From positions 1 to 34,200 of the forward strand of contig RGHP01000003.1 in the NCBI GenBank assembly GCA_010024125.1: a DNA stretch of 34,200 nt, in the 5' to 3' direction. This document shows, piece after piece, positions 9,432 to 20,499 of this stretch. The stretch's first letter is position 1. Every line of letters starts with the position of its first letter. Below the pieces are notes generated by a model. That model did no database searches. It was not told the DNA's origin and saw only the letters and a program-made list of their open reading frames with translations. The translations under genes were made by a program, and so were the position numbers. Source of the DNA: Gammaproteobacteria bacterium. GTDB lineage: Bacteria > Pseudomonadota > Gammaproteobacteria > Pseudomonadales > Litorivicinaceae.

Positions 9432-9444
9432 TGGTTAGGCTTTT

Positions 9445-9711
9445 TTAGCTGTCGAGATCGTACCGATCGTCGCCGTCTTCATCTTCCATACCAGCAGCAG
9501 GAATCTTCACATTGCGAGCAGGAACAACAGTCGAGATCGCGTGCTTATAAACCATTTGGCTGACGGTATTCTTGAGAAGAACGACAAATTGATCGAATGA
9601 TTCGATTTGACCCTGGAGCTTGATTCCGTTGACCAAAAAGATCGACACAGGAACGCGTTCCTTGCGCAGAATATTCAAAAAAGGGTCTTGTAGCGAGTGC
9701 CCTTTTGACAT
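9445..9711 (-). CDS. hfq: RNA chaperone Hfq
   Basis: Hfq is the hexameric Sm-like chaperone that pairs small RNAs with mRNAs. I chose the ATG at 9711 because it gives [13 protein letters not shown], the family N-terminus, and follows a GGGAGG box by 5 bp. A longer frame from 9750 adds 13 residues with no family support. The Sm1 motif region ([20 protein letters not shown] in overlapping form) and the Sm2 motif [10 protein letters not shown] are intact. The C-terminal tail is short and acidic, giving 88 residues against 102 in E. coli. Hfq here follows purA, without the hflX-hflK-hflC genes that usually lie between hfq and hisZ-purA. Confidence 0.97.
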   Translation of the reverse strand: MSKGHSLQDPFLNILRKERVPVSIFLVNGIKLQGQIESFDQFVVLLKNTVSQMVYKHAISTVVPARNVKIPAAGMEDEDGDDRYDLDS

Positions 9712-9733
9712 AGTTACCTCCCGATACCGGACG

Positions 9734-9789
9734 GTCGTGGGACCAATCATCCTCTGCGGTCCCTAAGGTTGGGTGTTTCCACCCACGAC
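9734..9789 (-). promoter_or_regulatory. hfq upstream region with competing inverted repeats
   Basis: The gap between purA and hfq holds several perfect inverted repeats. An 8-bp pair (GTCGTGGG at 9789-9782 with CCCACGAC at 9741-9734) encloses and partly overlaps two local hairpins. One is GGGTG-GAAA-CACCC (9784-9771) with a GNRA-type loop. The other is GGGACC/GGTCCC (9763-9758 with 9744-9739). The 8-bp stem uses bases from both hairpins, so the two states exclude each other. The region ends about 12 bp before the hfq Shine-Dalgarno. No T-run follows, so it is not an obvious terminator. The regulatory role is inferred. Confidence 0.45.
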
Positions 9790-9845
9790 GGTCTATGTAT
9801 GCGTTTTTGTTGTTTATAAAAGACAGTTGTTGCTGCCCTTGCACA

Positions 9846-12099
<2,254 letters not shown>

Positions 12100-12168
12100 A
12101 TTCCGTCCCTAGAAACATCAAAAGAGGCGGCGAGTTTACCAACACTCACCGCAAGACGCATCTGGCAA

Positions 12169-13026
12169 TCAGAATTTAACAAGATACGAGAGCGCGCTGA
12201 GATCGTGGTGGTTGAGACAATGGTTTGCCTCATCACGCACCTTGGGTTTCGCGTGATGCGCAACGCCAATTCCTGATGCAGTCAGCATCGGTATATCGTT
12301 TGCCCCATCGCCAACAGCCATCGTCTCAGTCAATGCAATGCCCAACACACGAGCTTCGCTCTCAAGAGTTTGCAACTTCATCGAGCCATCAATAATGGGC
12401 GGAACGACACGACCAGTGACCTCCCCGCCCTGACACTCAAGCGTATTCGATAAAACAAAATCCATTCCAAGGCGCTCACCGATTTGCTCGGCAAAATAGG
12501 AGAAGCCGCCAGAAACGATACCCAATCGGACGCCGGCCCCTGATAAATTTGCCGTCAAAACATCAGCACCAGGCATCAACGTAAGGCTTTGATAGACAGT
12601 ATCGAGCTTCGACTCAGAAAGCCCTCTCAGAAGACCCAGACGCTCTGTGAAACTCGCGATAAAGTCGAGCTCACCACGCATCGCTCGTTCAGTGATGGCA
12701 GACACCTGATCACCCAATCCAAACGCCGCAGCAAGCTGGTCGATTACTTCTTGTTCAATCAGTGTCGAGTCCATATCGAACAAAGCAAGCTTCGGACGCT
12801 CATCGCGAACCAACAAGTAGTCTGTGCTAGCTTTGTCTGCGTGCGCTTTGAGAAGATTTTCATCAACGGTATCGACAGACAACTCAATGCAATCGCAAGT
12901 CGCTGGGACCAAAAGATCATTTGGACGACGATGCAAACGCTCCTGATCATTGAGCTCGCAAACCTCTAATACGGTTTCAAGCGCTTCGATGTGACTAGCG
13001 TCACTAACGAACCACAGAAGCCTCAC
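12169..13026 (-). CDS. serB: phosphoserine phosphatase SerB
   Basis: SerB removes phosphate from phosphoserine, the final step of serine synthesis. This HAD-family protein has the nucleophile motif D84-M-D86-S-T after an N-terminal ACT-like region of about 75 residues. Later motifs include LGIVSGGF (motif II), a lysine in the [12 protein letters not shown] region, and [12 protein letters not shown] (motif III/IV). Length is 285 versus 322 in E. coli, with the difference in the N-terminal region. The GTG start makes a GTGA overlap with the parC stop, so it is translationally coupled to parC. A gap of 69 bp separates it from hisZ. Confidence 0.95.
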   Translation of the reverse strand: MRLLWFVSDASHIEALETVLEVCELNDQERLHRRPNDLLVPATCDCIELSVDTVDENLLKAHADKASTDYLLVRDERPKLALFDMDSTLIEQEVIDQLAAAFGLGDQVSAITERAMRGELDFIASFTERLGLLRGLSESKLDTVYQSLTLMPGADVLTANLSGAGVRLGIVSGGFSYFAEQIGERLGMDFVLSNTLECQGGEVTGRVVPPIIDGSMKLQTLESEARVLGIALTETMAVGDGANDIPMLTASGIGVAHHAKPKVRDEANHCLNHHDLSALSYLVKF

Positions 13027-15260
13027 GATTCCGCCTCAAGCTTATCCACTCGCTGGAACCCACGCGGGAGGAGCTTCCCACGACGCGCACGCTCCCCAAC
13101 GAAGTTCTCAAGATCTGATGGCGACAAAGTGACATGACGCTTACCTGCGATCACACGAAGCGAGCGCAGTGGCGGCAAGACCGTGATCGCAGTGACACGA
13201 TGTCCTTCTTTGAGCAAGGCAGGTGGTATCTGGACAAGTTTATTGCCCTTACCTTTGGCAAGTTCCGGCAATTCATGCGCCTCAAAAACAAGTAAGTGGC
13301 CACTCGAAACAGCAATAGCAATACGCGACAACTCGACATCACCCATCACAGCAGGTGGCAACAATTTGGCATCACCCAAATTCACAACAGACTTACCCGC
13401 TTTGTTTCGGCCAAGTAGATCACCGTGCTTACAAATGAATCCGTAGCCATGATCTGTCGCCAACACCCATTTTGTCGTCTCGTCAGCCAACGCAAGCTGT
13501 GTCACTTTCGCGCCAGCAGCGAGATCAATTCGACCAGATAAAGGCTCACCCTGACTTCGCGCAGAGGGAAGGGTATGGGTTTGCACTGAATACGCACGAC
13601 CCGTGGTATCAAATGCAACCAGTGGTTGGTTCGAGCGGCCTTGTGCAGAAGTGAGGTACTGATCACCCGACCTATAGGCGAGCGCCTCTGGTGCGATGTC
13701 ATGACCTTTAGCAGATCGGATCCAGCCATTGTCACTCAGCACAACAGTCACGGGTTCAGAAGCAACCAACTGATCTTCACGCAGAGCACGCGCTTCCTGT
13801 CGGACAACAATCGGTGATCTACGCTCATCGCCATAGGTCTCAGCGTCCTTGGTCAGCTCGTCGCGCATCAACTGTGTCATTTTCGCGCGAGACCCAAGCA
13901 CACCTTCAAGATACTTGCGCTCCTTCTCAAGTTCCTTTTGCTCAGCTTGAATTTTGACTTCTTCAAGTTTCGCTAAATGGCGTAAACGCAGATCGAGGAT
14001 GGCATTGGCTTGAACTTCGCTCAGCCCAAAACGTTCCATCAATTCAGTTTTTGGCTCATCTTCTTCACGAATGATGCGAATCACTTCATCAATATTCAGA
14101 TAGGCAACGAGATAGCCTTCTAAAATATGCAGTCGGTCCATCACCTGATCGAGACGATGCGTTAATCGACGTGTCACTGTCTGGCGACGCCAATCGAGCC
14201 ACTCGGTCAAAATTGAACGCAATGATTTGACTTGTGGACGGCCGTCAACACCGATCATGTTCAAGTTCACACGATAGGTTTTCTCAAGATCAGTGGTCGC
14301 GAATAAGTGCGTCATCACTTCTTCGGCATTTACTCGGTTTGAGCGTGGCGTTAGAACCAAACGAATCGGATTCTCGTGATCTGACTCGTCGCGTAAATCA
14401 ACAATCATTGGCAGTTTCTTGGCCTGCATTTGCGCAGCAATTTGCTCAAGAATCCGAGCTGGCGATGCCTGATGTGGTAACGCATTAATCACGATATCAC
14501 CATCTTCAGATACATAGGTCGCGCGCATCCGTATGGATCCATTACCGGTTTCATATACCTTCGCGAGATCTGCCGGCGACGAAATGATTTCTGCGGTTGT
14601 CGGATAGTCAGGGCCTGGAACAAAGCGCATCAAATCTCTGACGGAAGCATCCGGGTCATCCAAGAGATGAACTGCAGCGTTCACAACTTCACGCAAATTG
14701 TGTGGCGGTATATCGGTGGCCATACCGACAGCGATACCTGTGGTTCCATTGAGAAGAATCGATGGCACTCGCGCCGGCAGCAATTTAGGTTCTTTTAATG
14801 TCCCGTCGAAATTGGGCTGCCAATCAACCGTCCCCTGACCCAATTCATCAAGAAGGATTTTTGCAATTGGCGTAAGGCGCGCCTCGGTGTAGCGCATTGC
14901 GGCGAAGCTTTTCGGATCATCTGGGCTACCCCAGTTCCCTTGGCCATCAACCAGCGGATAGCGTGTAGAAAACGGCTGAGCAAGCAGCACCATGGCTTCG
15001 TAGCAGGCTGAATCGCCGTGCGGATGGAATTTACCGAGCACATCACCAACGGTCCTTGCTGACTTCTTGTGTTTGGATTGTGCAGATAAACCCAGTTCGC
15101 TCATCGCATACACAATGCGCCGCTGCACAGGTTTTAATCCATCACCGATATGCGGAAGAGCTCGATCCAGAATGACGTACATCGAATAATCGAGGTACGC
15201 CTTTTCTGTATAGGTTTTTAAGGGAAGCCGTTCAAAAGCTTCGGTAGATTCAAGCGCCAA
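13023..15260 (-). CDS. parC: DNA topoisomerase IV subunit A
   Basis: ParC is the breakage-rejoining subunit of topoisomerase IV, which decatenates daughter chromosomes. At 745 residues it matches E. coli ParC (752) rather than GyrA. The quinolone region reads [12 protein letters not shown] with S84 and E88, the unmutated residues equivalent to S80 and E84 in E. coli; ACYEAM is ParC-type. The catalytic tyrosine is Y124 in [11 protein letters not shown] shortened C-terminal beta-pinwheel region follows residue 500. The start is a TTG preceded by AAAGGG, since the first in-frame Met (27) would remove conserved residues. ParE is not in the window. Confidence 0.96.
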   Translation of the reverse strand: MALESTEAFERLPLKTYTEKAYLDYSMYVILDRALPHIGDGLKPVQRRIVYAMSELGLSAQSKHKKSARTVGDVLGKFHPHGDSACYEAMVLLAQPFSTRYPLVDGQGNWGSPDDPKSFAAMRYTEARLTPIAKILLDELGQGTVDWQPNFDGTLKEPKLLPARVPSILLNGTTGIAVGMATDIPPHNLREVVNAAVHLLDDPDASVRDLMRFVPGPDYPTTAEIISSPADLAKVYETGNGSIRMRATYVSEDGDIVINALPHQASPARILEQIAAQMQAKKLPMIVDLRDESDHENPIRLVLTPRSNRVNAEEVMTHLFATTDLEKTYRVNLNMIGVDGRPQVKSLRSILTEWLDWRRQTVTRRLTHRLDQVMDRLHILEGYLVAYLNIDEVIRIIREEDEPKTELMERFGLSEVQANAILDLRLRHLAKLEEVKIQAEQKELEKERKYLEGVLGSRAKMTQLMRDELTKDAETYGDERRSPIVVRQEARALREDQLVASEPVTVVLSDNGWIRSAKGHDIAPEALAYRSGDQYLTSAQGRSNQPLVAFDTTGRAYSVQTHTLPSARSQGEPLSGRIDLAAGAKVTQLALADETTKWVLATDHGYGFICKHGDLLGRNKAGKSVVNLGDAKLLPPAVMGDVELSRIAIAVSSGHLLVFEAHELPELAKGKGNKLVQIPPALLKEGHRVTAITVLPPLRSLRVIAGKRHVTLSPSDLENFVGERARRGKLLPRGFQRVDKLEAES

Positions 15261-15295
15261 TGGAGGACCCTTTGAGTCGTTAGAAAAACCAAACG

Positions 15296-15703
15296 CTACC
15301 GGTGGAATCGCTCGTACGCAAGACTACCGAGAATTAAAGCGATCAAATACGGGATGATCACCGCAGGCTCCATCAAGACTGATGCAAATGCAGGGCCCGG
15401 GCAAAGACCAGAGATACCCCAGCCAATCCCAAAAATTGCGCTACCTATAATTAATGGCTTGTCGATCACGCCAACCGTAGGTACTTGGATATCATCGAAC
15501 ACCACTGGCTTTTCACGCCGTTTGAGCATCAAAAATCCAATCGCTGCGACCGGAATCCCGCCGCCCATCACGAAAATCAGACTAGGATCCCAGATTCCGG
15601 CAATATCGAGGAAGTTAACGATCTTGGATGGATTGGTCATTCCAGCAAGATACAAACCGCCACCAAACAAGGCGCCAAGTACTAGAGCAATGATCTGTGT
15701 CAT
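15296..15703 (-). CDS. YeeE/YedE-family sulfur transporter half, subunit B (DUF6691)
   Basis: This is a half-length member of the YeeE/YedE (TsuA/PmpAB) membrane family, which moves thiosulfate or related sulfur species. I chose the ATG at 15703 (135 residues, [13 protein letters not shown]). It overlaps the stop of the upstream half by 4 bp, and the frame upstream of it reads through the partner gene. It has about four membrane helices, the GMTNPSK motif after helix 1, and a conserved cysteine in [10 protein letters not shown]. The two halves together correspond to one full-length transporter such as E. coli YeeE. Location beside persulfide dioxygenase and SQR supports export or import of sulfur compounds; direction and substrate are inferred. 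Confidence 0.88.
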   Translation of the reverse strand: MTQIIALVLGALFGGGLYLAGMTNPSKIVNFLDIAGIWDPSLIFVMGGGIPVAAIGFLMLKRREKPVVFDDIQVPTVGVIDKPLIIGSAIFGIGWGISGLCPGPAFASVLMEPAVIIPYLIALILGSLAYERFHR

Positions 15704-16128
15704 AGCGCCCCCCCTAACACGTGACGGATCACAAAGACCGTAATCACCGCCGTGGTCATGAACGTGCAAGTTGCAGCAATTGAGCGCTTAGACAGCCGTG
15801 AAATACCGCAAATGCCGTGGCCACTGGTGCACCCTGAGCCGACACGCGTTCCGTAGCCAACCAGGAATCCACCAACGATCATTGGAATCAATCCCATGGG
15901 TTCAAAGCCATGTGGCGAGGGTGCAATCATTGATAGCACCAATGGCGTGACCACCAATCCAATCAAGAAAAAGGGCCGCCAAGAACCTTCGCCAAAATCA
16001 AAATCCAGTGTACGGGCCACGATTCCTGTCATACCAAGAACTCGCCCAAATAAGAAAAATGCAGCCGCTGCCGACAATCCGATAAGAACACCTCCAGATA
16101 GAGAGAGAATCGGAGTAAATTCAGTCAT
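15700..16128 (-). CDS. YeeE/YedE-family sulfur transporter half, subunit A
   Basis: This is the first half of a split YeeE/YedE transporter, 142 residues with about four membrane helices. The conserved cysteine-bearing loop GCTSGHGICGISRLS is intact. In the structurally known thiosulfate transporter, equivalent cysteines line the substrate path. It is translated from an ATG after an AGGTG box and overlaps the second half (ATGA), so the pair is made in equal amounts. It diverges from the persulfide dioxygenase gene, and the shared intergenic region holds a palindrome. Equivalent pairs occur in BigR-controlled sulfide-detoxification operons. Confidence 0.88.
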   Translation of the reverse strand: MTEFTPILSLSGGVLIGLSAAAAFFLFGRVLGMTGIVARTLDFDFGEGSWRPFFLIGLVVTPLVLSMIAPSPHGFEPMGLIPMIVGGFLVGYGTRVGSGCTSGHGICGISRLSKRSIAATCTFMTTAVITVFVIRHVLGGAL

Positions 16129-16164
16129 AGTTGATACACCTCAATGTGAAAACGTAGGGAATAC

Positions 16165-16201
16165 TATCGAATATCTTTACTGCTTGATATAAGCTTATAA
16201 C
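16165..16201. promoter_or_regulatory. divergent promoter region with 12-bp palindrome
   Basis: The 101-bp gap between the transporter pair and the persulfide dioxygenase contains the perfect palindrome TATAAGCTTATA (16188-16199). A second dyad lies beside it: ATATC (16171-16175) and GATAT (16186-16190). TATAAG/TATAAC hexamers there could act as a -10 for the plus-strand genes. ArsR-type persulfide sensors (BigR/SqrR) bind AT-rich dyads in this position in related loci. No such regulator gene is in the window, so the operator call is inference. Confidence 0.45.
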
Positions 16202-16229
16202 TAAGCGCTCTAAGAGCAAGGAGATCGAA

Positions 16230-17090
16230 ATGAACCCTGACGTTCGTGCTTTTTTTGACCCGGCCACTTGGACTCTGACCTACATTGTCAAAGATCCAAA
16301 CTCTTCGTCCTGCGCCATCGTCGACTCGGTGCTTGATTATGAAGCAGCCAGCGGTCGAACGAAAACAAAAAGTGCAGATCAAGTGATCGCAATGGTCGAA
16401 TCTGAAAACCTGACGGTTGAGTGGATTTTGGAAACCCATGTCCACGCAGATCACTTATCAGCTGCTCCCTATTTGCACAATAAACTTGGCGGGAAGATTG
16501 GCATTGGCGCCCACATTACCGACGTCCAAAACATTTTCGGCAATCTGTTCAATGCAGAGCCTGAGTTTCGTCGTGACGGATCGCAGTTTGATCATTTGTT
16601 TACAGATGGCGACACGTTTGCGATTGGCGGGCTGACTGCCACAGCGATGCATACCCCAGGCCACACGCCTGCTTGCATGACTTATCATATTGGCGATGCA
16701 CTGTTTGTTGGCGACACCATGTTTATGCCTGACTTTGGAACGGCACGTTGCGACTTCCCTGGCGGCGATGCACGCGTTCTCTATCAAAGCATCCAGCGAT
16801 TGTTAGCACTACCACCAGAAACGCGGATGTTTATGTGTCACGACTACATGCCAAATGGTCGTGAAATGCAGTATGAAACGACTGTTGGCGAGCAAAAAGC
16901 ATCGAACCTACACGTGCATGACGGAGTTTCAGAGGATGAGTTCGTGGCCATGCGCTCAGCAAAAGACAAGACGCTCAGCATGCCGACACTCATCTTGCCA
17001 TCGGTTCAGGTGAATATGCGGGCCGGAGAATTACCTCCAGCAGAGGATAATGGCGTACGCTATCTCAAAATTCCTCTCGATGCCGTCTAA
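16230..17090 (+). CDS. persulfide dioxygenase-type MBL-fold protein (ETHE1/Blh-like)
   Basis: Persulfide dioxygenases oxidise glutathione persulfide to sulfite using one mononuclear iron. The 286-residue metallo-beta-lactamase fold shows T69-H70-V-H72-A-D74-H75, a second histidine in HTPGHTP, an aspartate in GDTMF, and CHDY. The segment PDFGTARCDFPGG is characteristic of the ETHE1/Blh group rather than glyoxalase II. The AAGGAG box is well placed before the ATG. It opens a plus-strand operon followed by DUF442, SQR and SulP genes, which makes sulfide oxidation the most likely role. Confidence 0.92.
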   Translation: MNPDVRAFFDPATWTLTYIVKDPNSSSCAIVDSVLDYEAASGRTKTKSADQVIAMVESENLTVEWILETHVHADHLSAAPYLHNKLGGKIGIGAHITDVQNIFGNLFNAEPEFRRDGSQFDHLFTDGDTFAIGGLTATAMHTPGHTPACMTYHIGDALFVGDTMFMPDFGTARCDFPGGDARVLYQSIQRLLALPPETRMFMCHDYMPNGREMQYETTVGEQKASNLHVHDGVSEDEFVAMRSAKDKTLSMPTLILPSVQVNMRAGELPPAEDNGVRYLKIPLDAV

Positions 17091-17099
17091 GGAGGCACC

Positions 17100-17510
17100 A
17101 TGATTATTCGTGAATTGACCACTGATCTCTCCGTTGCTGACCAACTCACATTGGATGATTTGGACGCAGTCAAAGAAGCAGGATTTAAAGCAGTGATTTG
17201 CAATCGTCCAGACGAAGAAGGCGAACCACACGCTGAAGCGGACGCAATGGCACAAAAAGCGAACGCATTGGGTCTAGAATTCCGCTATTTGCCGGTGAAT
17301 GGCGCAAACATCACAGACTCAGATGTCGAGCAGCATGCAGCCTTACTTTCTGAAGTGCCGTCGCCTGTTCTGACGTATTGCCGCTCTGGTGCACGTTGCG
17401 CCAAATTGTGGGCACTCTCAGAAGCCGGTAAGCAAGATGTGAATACGCTTGTCGAAACCGTCGATAAAGCGGGCTTAAGTATTGTCGACATCGCACATCG
17501 TTTGTCATAA
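17100..17510 (+). CDS. DUF442 / Blh N-domain-like sulfurtransferase-phosphatase fold protein
   Basis: This 136-residue protein matches the TIGR01244/DUF442 family, which adopts a dual-specificity-phosphatase-like fold and in Blh proteins is fused to the persulfide dioxygenase. The signature loop is Y-C94-R-S-G-A-R99-C, the CX5R pattern of a thiol active site. A GGAGG box precedes the ATG, 9 bp after the dioxygenase gene. The plausible role is to relay persulfide sulfur, like the rhodanese partners of other persulfide dioxygenases. That role is inferred from fusion partners and context; phosphatase activity is not excluded. Confidence 0.88.
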   Translation: MIIRELTTDLSVADQLTLDDLDAVKEAGFKAVICNRPDEEGEPHAEADAMAQKANALGLEFRYLPVNGANITDSDVEQHAALLSEVPSPVLTYCRSGARCAKLWALSEAGKQDVNTLVETVDKAGLSIVDIAHRLS

Positions 17511-17552
17511 ATCACGCGCAGACTGACTCGGTAACCTCACAGAAAGGACTCA

Positions 17553-18785
17553 ATGCAAGTCGATATCGCAATTGTTGGCGCTGGAGCTGGCGGACTCGCC
17601 GCTGCAGCTTCCCTGTTAAAACAAAACCCAAAACTCTCGATCAGCGTTTTTGATCCTGCCGTAGAACACTACTACCAGCCTGGCTGGACGTTGGTTGGCA
17701 GCGGCATCATGCCTCAAGAAAAAACCGTCAGGTCAATGGACTCAGTGATTCCAAAAAAAGTCTCATGGGTTCAGGAAGCGGTGACAGAATTTCATCCCGA
17801 CAGCGATTTCATCACGCTAGCCAATGGTGATGACGTGACTTACAAGGTGTTGATCGTCGCACCTGGGTTGAAAGTTGACTATGACGCCGTTCCTGGACTG
17901 CAAGACACGCTGGGACAAAATGGCGTGTCCTGTAACTATCGCTACGATTTAGCCCCCTACTCGTGGGAGTGCATCAAAAATCTGAGATCAGGGAAAGCAA
18001 TCTTTACACAACCGCCGATGCCGATTAAATGCGCCGGAGCACCCCAAAAGGCCCTCTATCTCGCCGCAGATTATTGGCGCGAACAGGGATGTTTGAATGC
18101 TATTGATATCCAATTCAGAAATGCAGGTGCCGTCCTGTTCGGTGTGGCTGACTTCGTTCCCGTCTTAAATTCTTATGTTGAGAAGTATGGTGCGAAGCTC
18201 GAATTCAATTCGAACCTGATTCATGTCGACGGACCAAACAAAATTGCCACGTTTAAAGTGACAGACGCAGAAGGCAACGTGACCGAAGTTGAAGAATCCT
18301 TCGACTATCTTCATGCAGTGCCGCCACAGACATCACCTGACTTTATTAAAAACAGCCCGCTCTCAAATGAAGCAGGTTGGCTAGACGTCAATCAAGACAC
18401 GCTGCAACACAACACATACCCCAATATTTTTGGTTTGGGTGACGTGATTAGTGCGCCAAATGCCAAAACTGCAGCGGCTGTGCGGAAACAAGCACCTGTT
18501 GTCGCCCGAAACATTAAACAGTTCATGGACCATGACACGCCTGACCATCAGTACGATGGCTATGGTAGCTGCCCGCTCACGGTCGAGCGCGGCAAAGTTG
18601 TAATGGCCGAATTTGGATATGGCGGGAAACTCCTGCCAACAATTAAAGGACTCGATCCAACAGTACCGCGGTCGATGTGGTGGGCTGTTAAAGCCAAGTA
18701 CCTCATTCCGATGTACTTCGATCTCATGCTCAAAGGACGAGAACTTCTCGCAAAACCGGAACGTGCCAAGACTACCAATACTTGA
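17553..18785 (+). CDS. sqr: sulfide:quinone oxidoreductase, type II
   Basis: SQR oxidises sulfide at the membrane, passing electrons to quinone and sulfur to an acceptor such as glutathione. The 410-residue flavoprotein has an N-terminal FAD site (VGAGAGGLAAA, 8-18), then GWTLVGSG. The two redox cysteines are in place: C160 in IKCAGAPQK and C340 in YDGYGSCPLT. Both match the mitochondrial/type II SQR pattern. The FAD-binding C-terminal motif NIFGLGDV is present, and a basic amphipathic tail probably anchors it to the membrane. An AGAAAGGA box precedes the ATG. It ends 23 bp inside the SulP gene. Confidence 0.93.
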   Translation: MQVDIAIVGAGAGGLAAAASLLKQNPKLSISVFDPAVEHYYQPGWTLVGSGIMPQEKTVRSMDSVIPKKVSWVQEAVTEFHPDSDFITLANGDDVTYKVLIVAPGLKVDYDAVPGLQDTLGQNGVSCNYRYDLAPYSWECIKNLRSGKAIFTQPPMPIKCAGAPQKALYLAADYWREQGCLNAIDIQFRNAGAVLFGVADFVPVLNSYVEKYGAKLEFNSNLIHVDGPNKIATFKVTDAEGNVTEVEESFDYLHAVPPQTSPDFIKNSPLSNEAGWLDVNQDTLQHNTYPNIFGLGDVISAPNAKTAAAVRKQAPVVARNIKQFMDHDTPDHQYDGYGSCPLTVERGKVVMAEFGYGGKLLPTIKGLDPTVPRSMWWAVKAKYLIPMYFDLMLKGRELLAKPERAKTTNT

Positions 18786-20499
18786 ATGGATTAAGACCTA
18801 CAATCAATCCAAACTGAGTGACGATGCGGTTGCAGCCGTCATCGTCACCATCATGCTCATTCCGCAGTCACTCGCCTATGCGATGCTTGCTGGTTTGCCG
18901 CCTGAAGTGGGTTTGTATGCATCCATCCTACCGCTCTTTGCGTACGCACTATTTGGCTCGAGCATGACACTCGCTGTTGGACCTGTGGCCGTCGTCTCAT
19001 TAATGACTGCAGCCGCAGTCAGCCAAGTCGCCACACAAGGTTCACCTGAATATTTAGGTGCTGCGATCCTTCTGGGGCTCTTGTCCGGAATCATCTTAAT
19101 GGGGCTTGGATTTGCACGCGCGGGTTTTCTTGCCAATCTTCTCTCACACCCTGTGATCTCAGGATTCATTAGCGCGTCTGCGGTATTGATTGCGTTCAGT
19201 CAGTTAAAACACGTCCTAGGTGTGCCTGTGAATGGACATGACATGCCATCCATCCTGCACGATCTAGCAACTCACCTCGATGATACGAACCTGCCAACGC
19301 TCATCATCGGCGCGCTATCGATCTCATTTTTATTTTGGGTTCGCAGTGGACTGAAACCCTTACTGATGAAAACTGGCATGCCGTCAGGAATCGCAGGCAC
19401 CGTGACAAAAGCTGGACCTGTGATGGCTGTGATTGTCTCTACGGCAGTCGTAAGTCTTTTTGCCTTGAATGAGTCAGGCGTTTCGATTGTGGGCGTCATC
19501 CCAGAAGGACTCCCGGTACCCACTTTTCCAGATCTTGATCTGACACTTGCAAGAGAACTTCTCCCCGCAGCCTTTTTGATCGCTATCGTCGGCTTTGTTG
19601 AATCAGTCAGTGTCGGTCATACGCTGGCCGCTCGGCGACGCGAACGAATTCAACCGAACCAGGAATTAATCGGCTTAGGTGCTGCCAACATAGCGAGCGG
19701 ACTCGGCGGTGGCTTTCCGGTCACCGGTGGTTTTAGTCGTTCCGTTGTCAATTTCGATGCCGGCGCCAGAACACCACTTGCAGGCGTCATGACCGCAGTC
19801 ATGATTGCACTGACCGCATTATTCTTAACACCGCTGTTTGAATATCTACCGAAAGCAGTTCTTGCTGCAACGGTCATTGTTGCGGTGTTGTCGCTGGTCG
19901 ATCTCAAAGCAATTCATCGCGTTTGGGTTTTTTCGAAACCGGATTTTTGGGCGATGGCGACGACCATCCTTGTTGTACTCGGGATCGGTGTTGAGGCTGG
20001 AATTATTGCTGGCATTTTGGTCTCGATCAGCTTTTTACTCGCGAAAATTGCACGCCCTCATTTCGCGGTGATCGGTCAGATTCCCGGCACCCAACATTTT
20101 CGAAATGTGAACCGACACGATGTTTTGAAGAGCGAGAAGGTACTGGCCGTTCGACTCGATGAAATGCTCTATTTCTTGAACGGTCATACCTTCGAAGACG
20201 CTGTGAATGAATTACTCAACACCAATAAAAATCTGACTGACCTGGTCTTACTGTGCAATGCCATCAACGAAATTGATGCGTCAGGACTTGAGGTTTTGGA
20301 GTCGATCAACGAACGCCTGGATTCTCAGGGCATCAAGTTCCACTTATCCGAGGTCAAAGGGCCGGTTATGGACCGACTCGATCGCGTTGGGTTTAAGACA
20401 CATCTCACCGGGCAAATTTTCTTGTCACACTATGAGGCGATGTGCACGCTCGATCCCGACTGCGAAACGAACGGAAACATTCAGTCAGCTAGAGCCTAA
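18763..20499 (+). CDS. SulP-family anion transporter with STAS domain
   Basis: SulP proteins carry sulfate, bicarbonate or other anions across the inner membrane. I start this at a GTG at 18763, giving 578 residues beginning MPRLPILEWIKTYN, the usual SulP N-terminus. A longer frame upstream is merely the shifted frame of sqr. The transmembrane part (about 25-420) includes IPQSLAYAMLAGLPP, GLYASILP and GGGFPVTGGFSRS. A C-terminal STAS domain (about 455-555) includes NEIDASGLEVLESI. The 23-bp overlap with sqr and shared operon suggest it handles sulfite or sulfate made by sulfide oxidation, though substrate cannot be read from sequence. It converges on murQ with a 15-bp overlap. Confidence 0.9.
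   Translation: MPRLPILEWIKTYNQSKLSDDAVAAVIVTIMLIPQSLAYAMLAGLPPEVGLYASILPLFAYALFGSSMTLAVGPVAVVSLMTAAAVSQVATQGSPEYLGAAILLGLLSGIILMGLGFARAGFLANLLSHPVISGFISASAVLIAFSQLKHVLGVPVNGHDMPSILHDLATHLDDTNLPTLIIGALSISFLFWVRSGLKPLLMKTGMPSGIAGTVTKAGPVMAVIVSTAVVSLFALNESGVSIVGVIPEGLPVPTFPDLDLTLARELLPAAFLIAIVGFVESVSVGHTLAARRRERIQPNQELIGLGAANIASGLGGGFPVTGGFSRSVVNFDAGARTPLAGVMTAVMIALTALFLTPLFEYLPKAVLAATVIVAVLSLVDLKAIHRVWVFSKPDFWAMATTILVVLGIGVEAGIIAGILVSISFLLAKIARPHFAVIGQIPGTQHFRNVNRHDVLKSEKVLAVRLDEMLYFLNGHTFEDAVNELLNTNKNLTDLVLLCNAINEIDASGLEVLESINERLDSQGIKFHLSEVKGPVMDRLDRVGFKTHLTGQIFLSHYEAMCTLDPDCETNGNIQSARA

Noticed and set aside
9734-9789. Rho-independent terminator after purA
   Set aside because: The hairpins are not followed by a T-run on the minus strand, so the repeats are better treated as leader structure.
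9545-9844. 99-residue minus-strand frame across the hfq upstream region
   Set aside because: It is out of frame with hfq, spans the purA-hfq gap and enters hfq in the wrong frame. It shows no domain, and the region is better explained as leader sequence.
13023-15260. DNA gyrase subunit A
   Set aside because: The quinolone-region residues ACYEAM and the 745-residue length match ParC; GyrA has AVYDT-type residues and is usually over 850 residues.
16230-17090. Glyoxalase II or a beta-lactamase
   Set aside because: The PDFGTARCDFPGG segment and the SQR/DUF442 neighbours mark the persulfide dioxygenase group.
18613-18762. N-terminal extension of the SulP gene by 50 residues
   Set aside because: The stretch is the shifted frame of the sqr coding sequence, is cysteine- and serine-rich, and has no family counterpart. 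The GTG at 18763 gives the standard SulP N-terminus.
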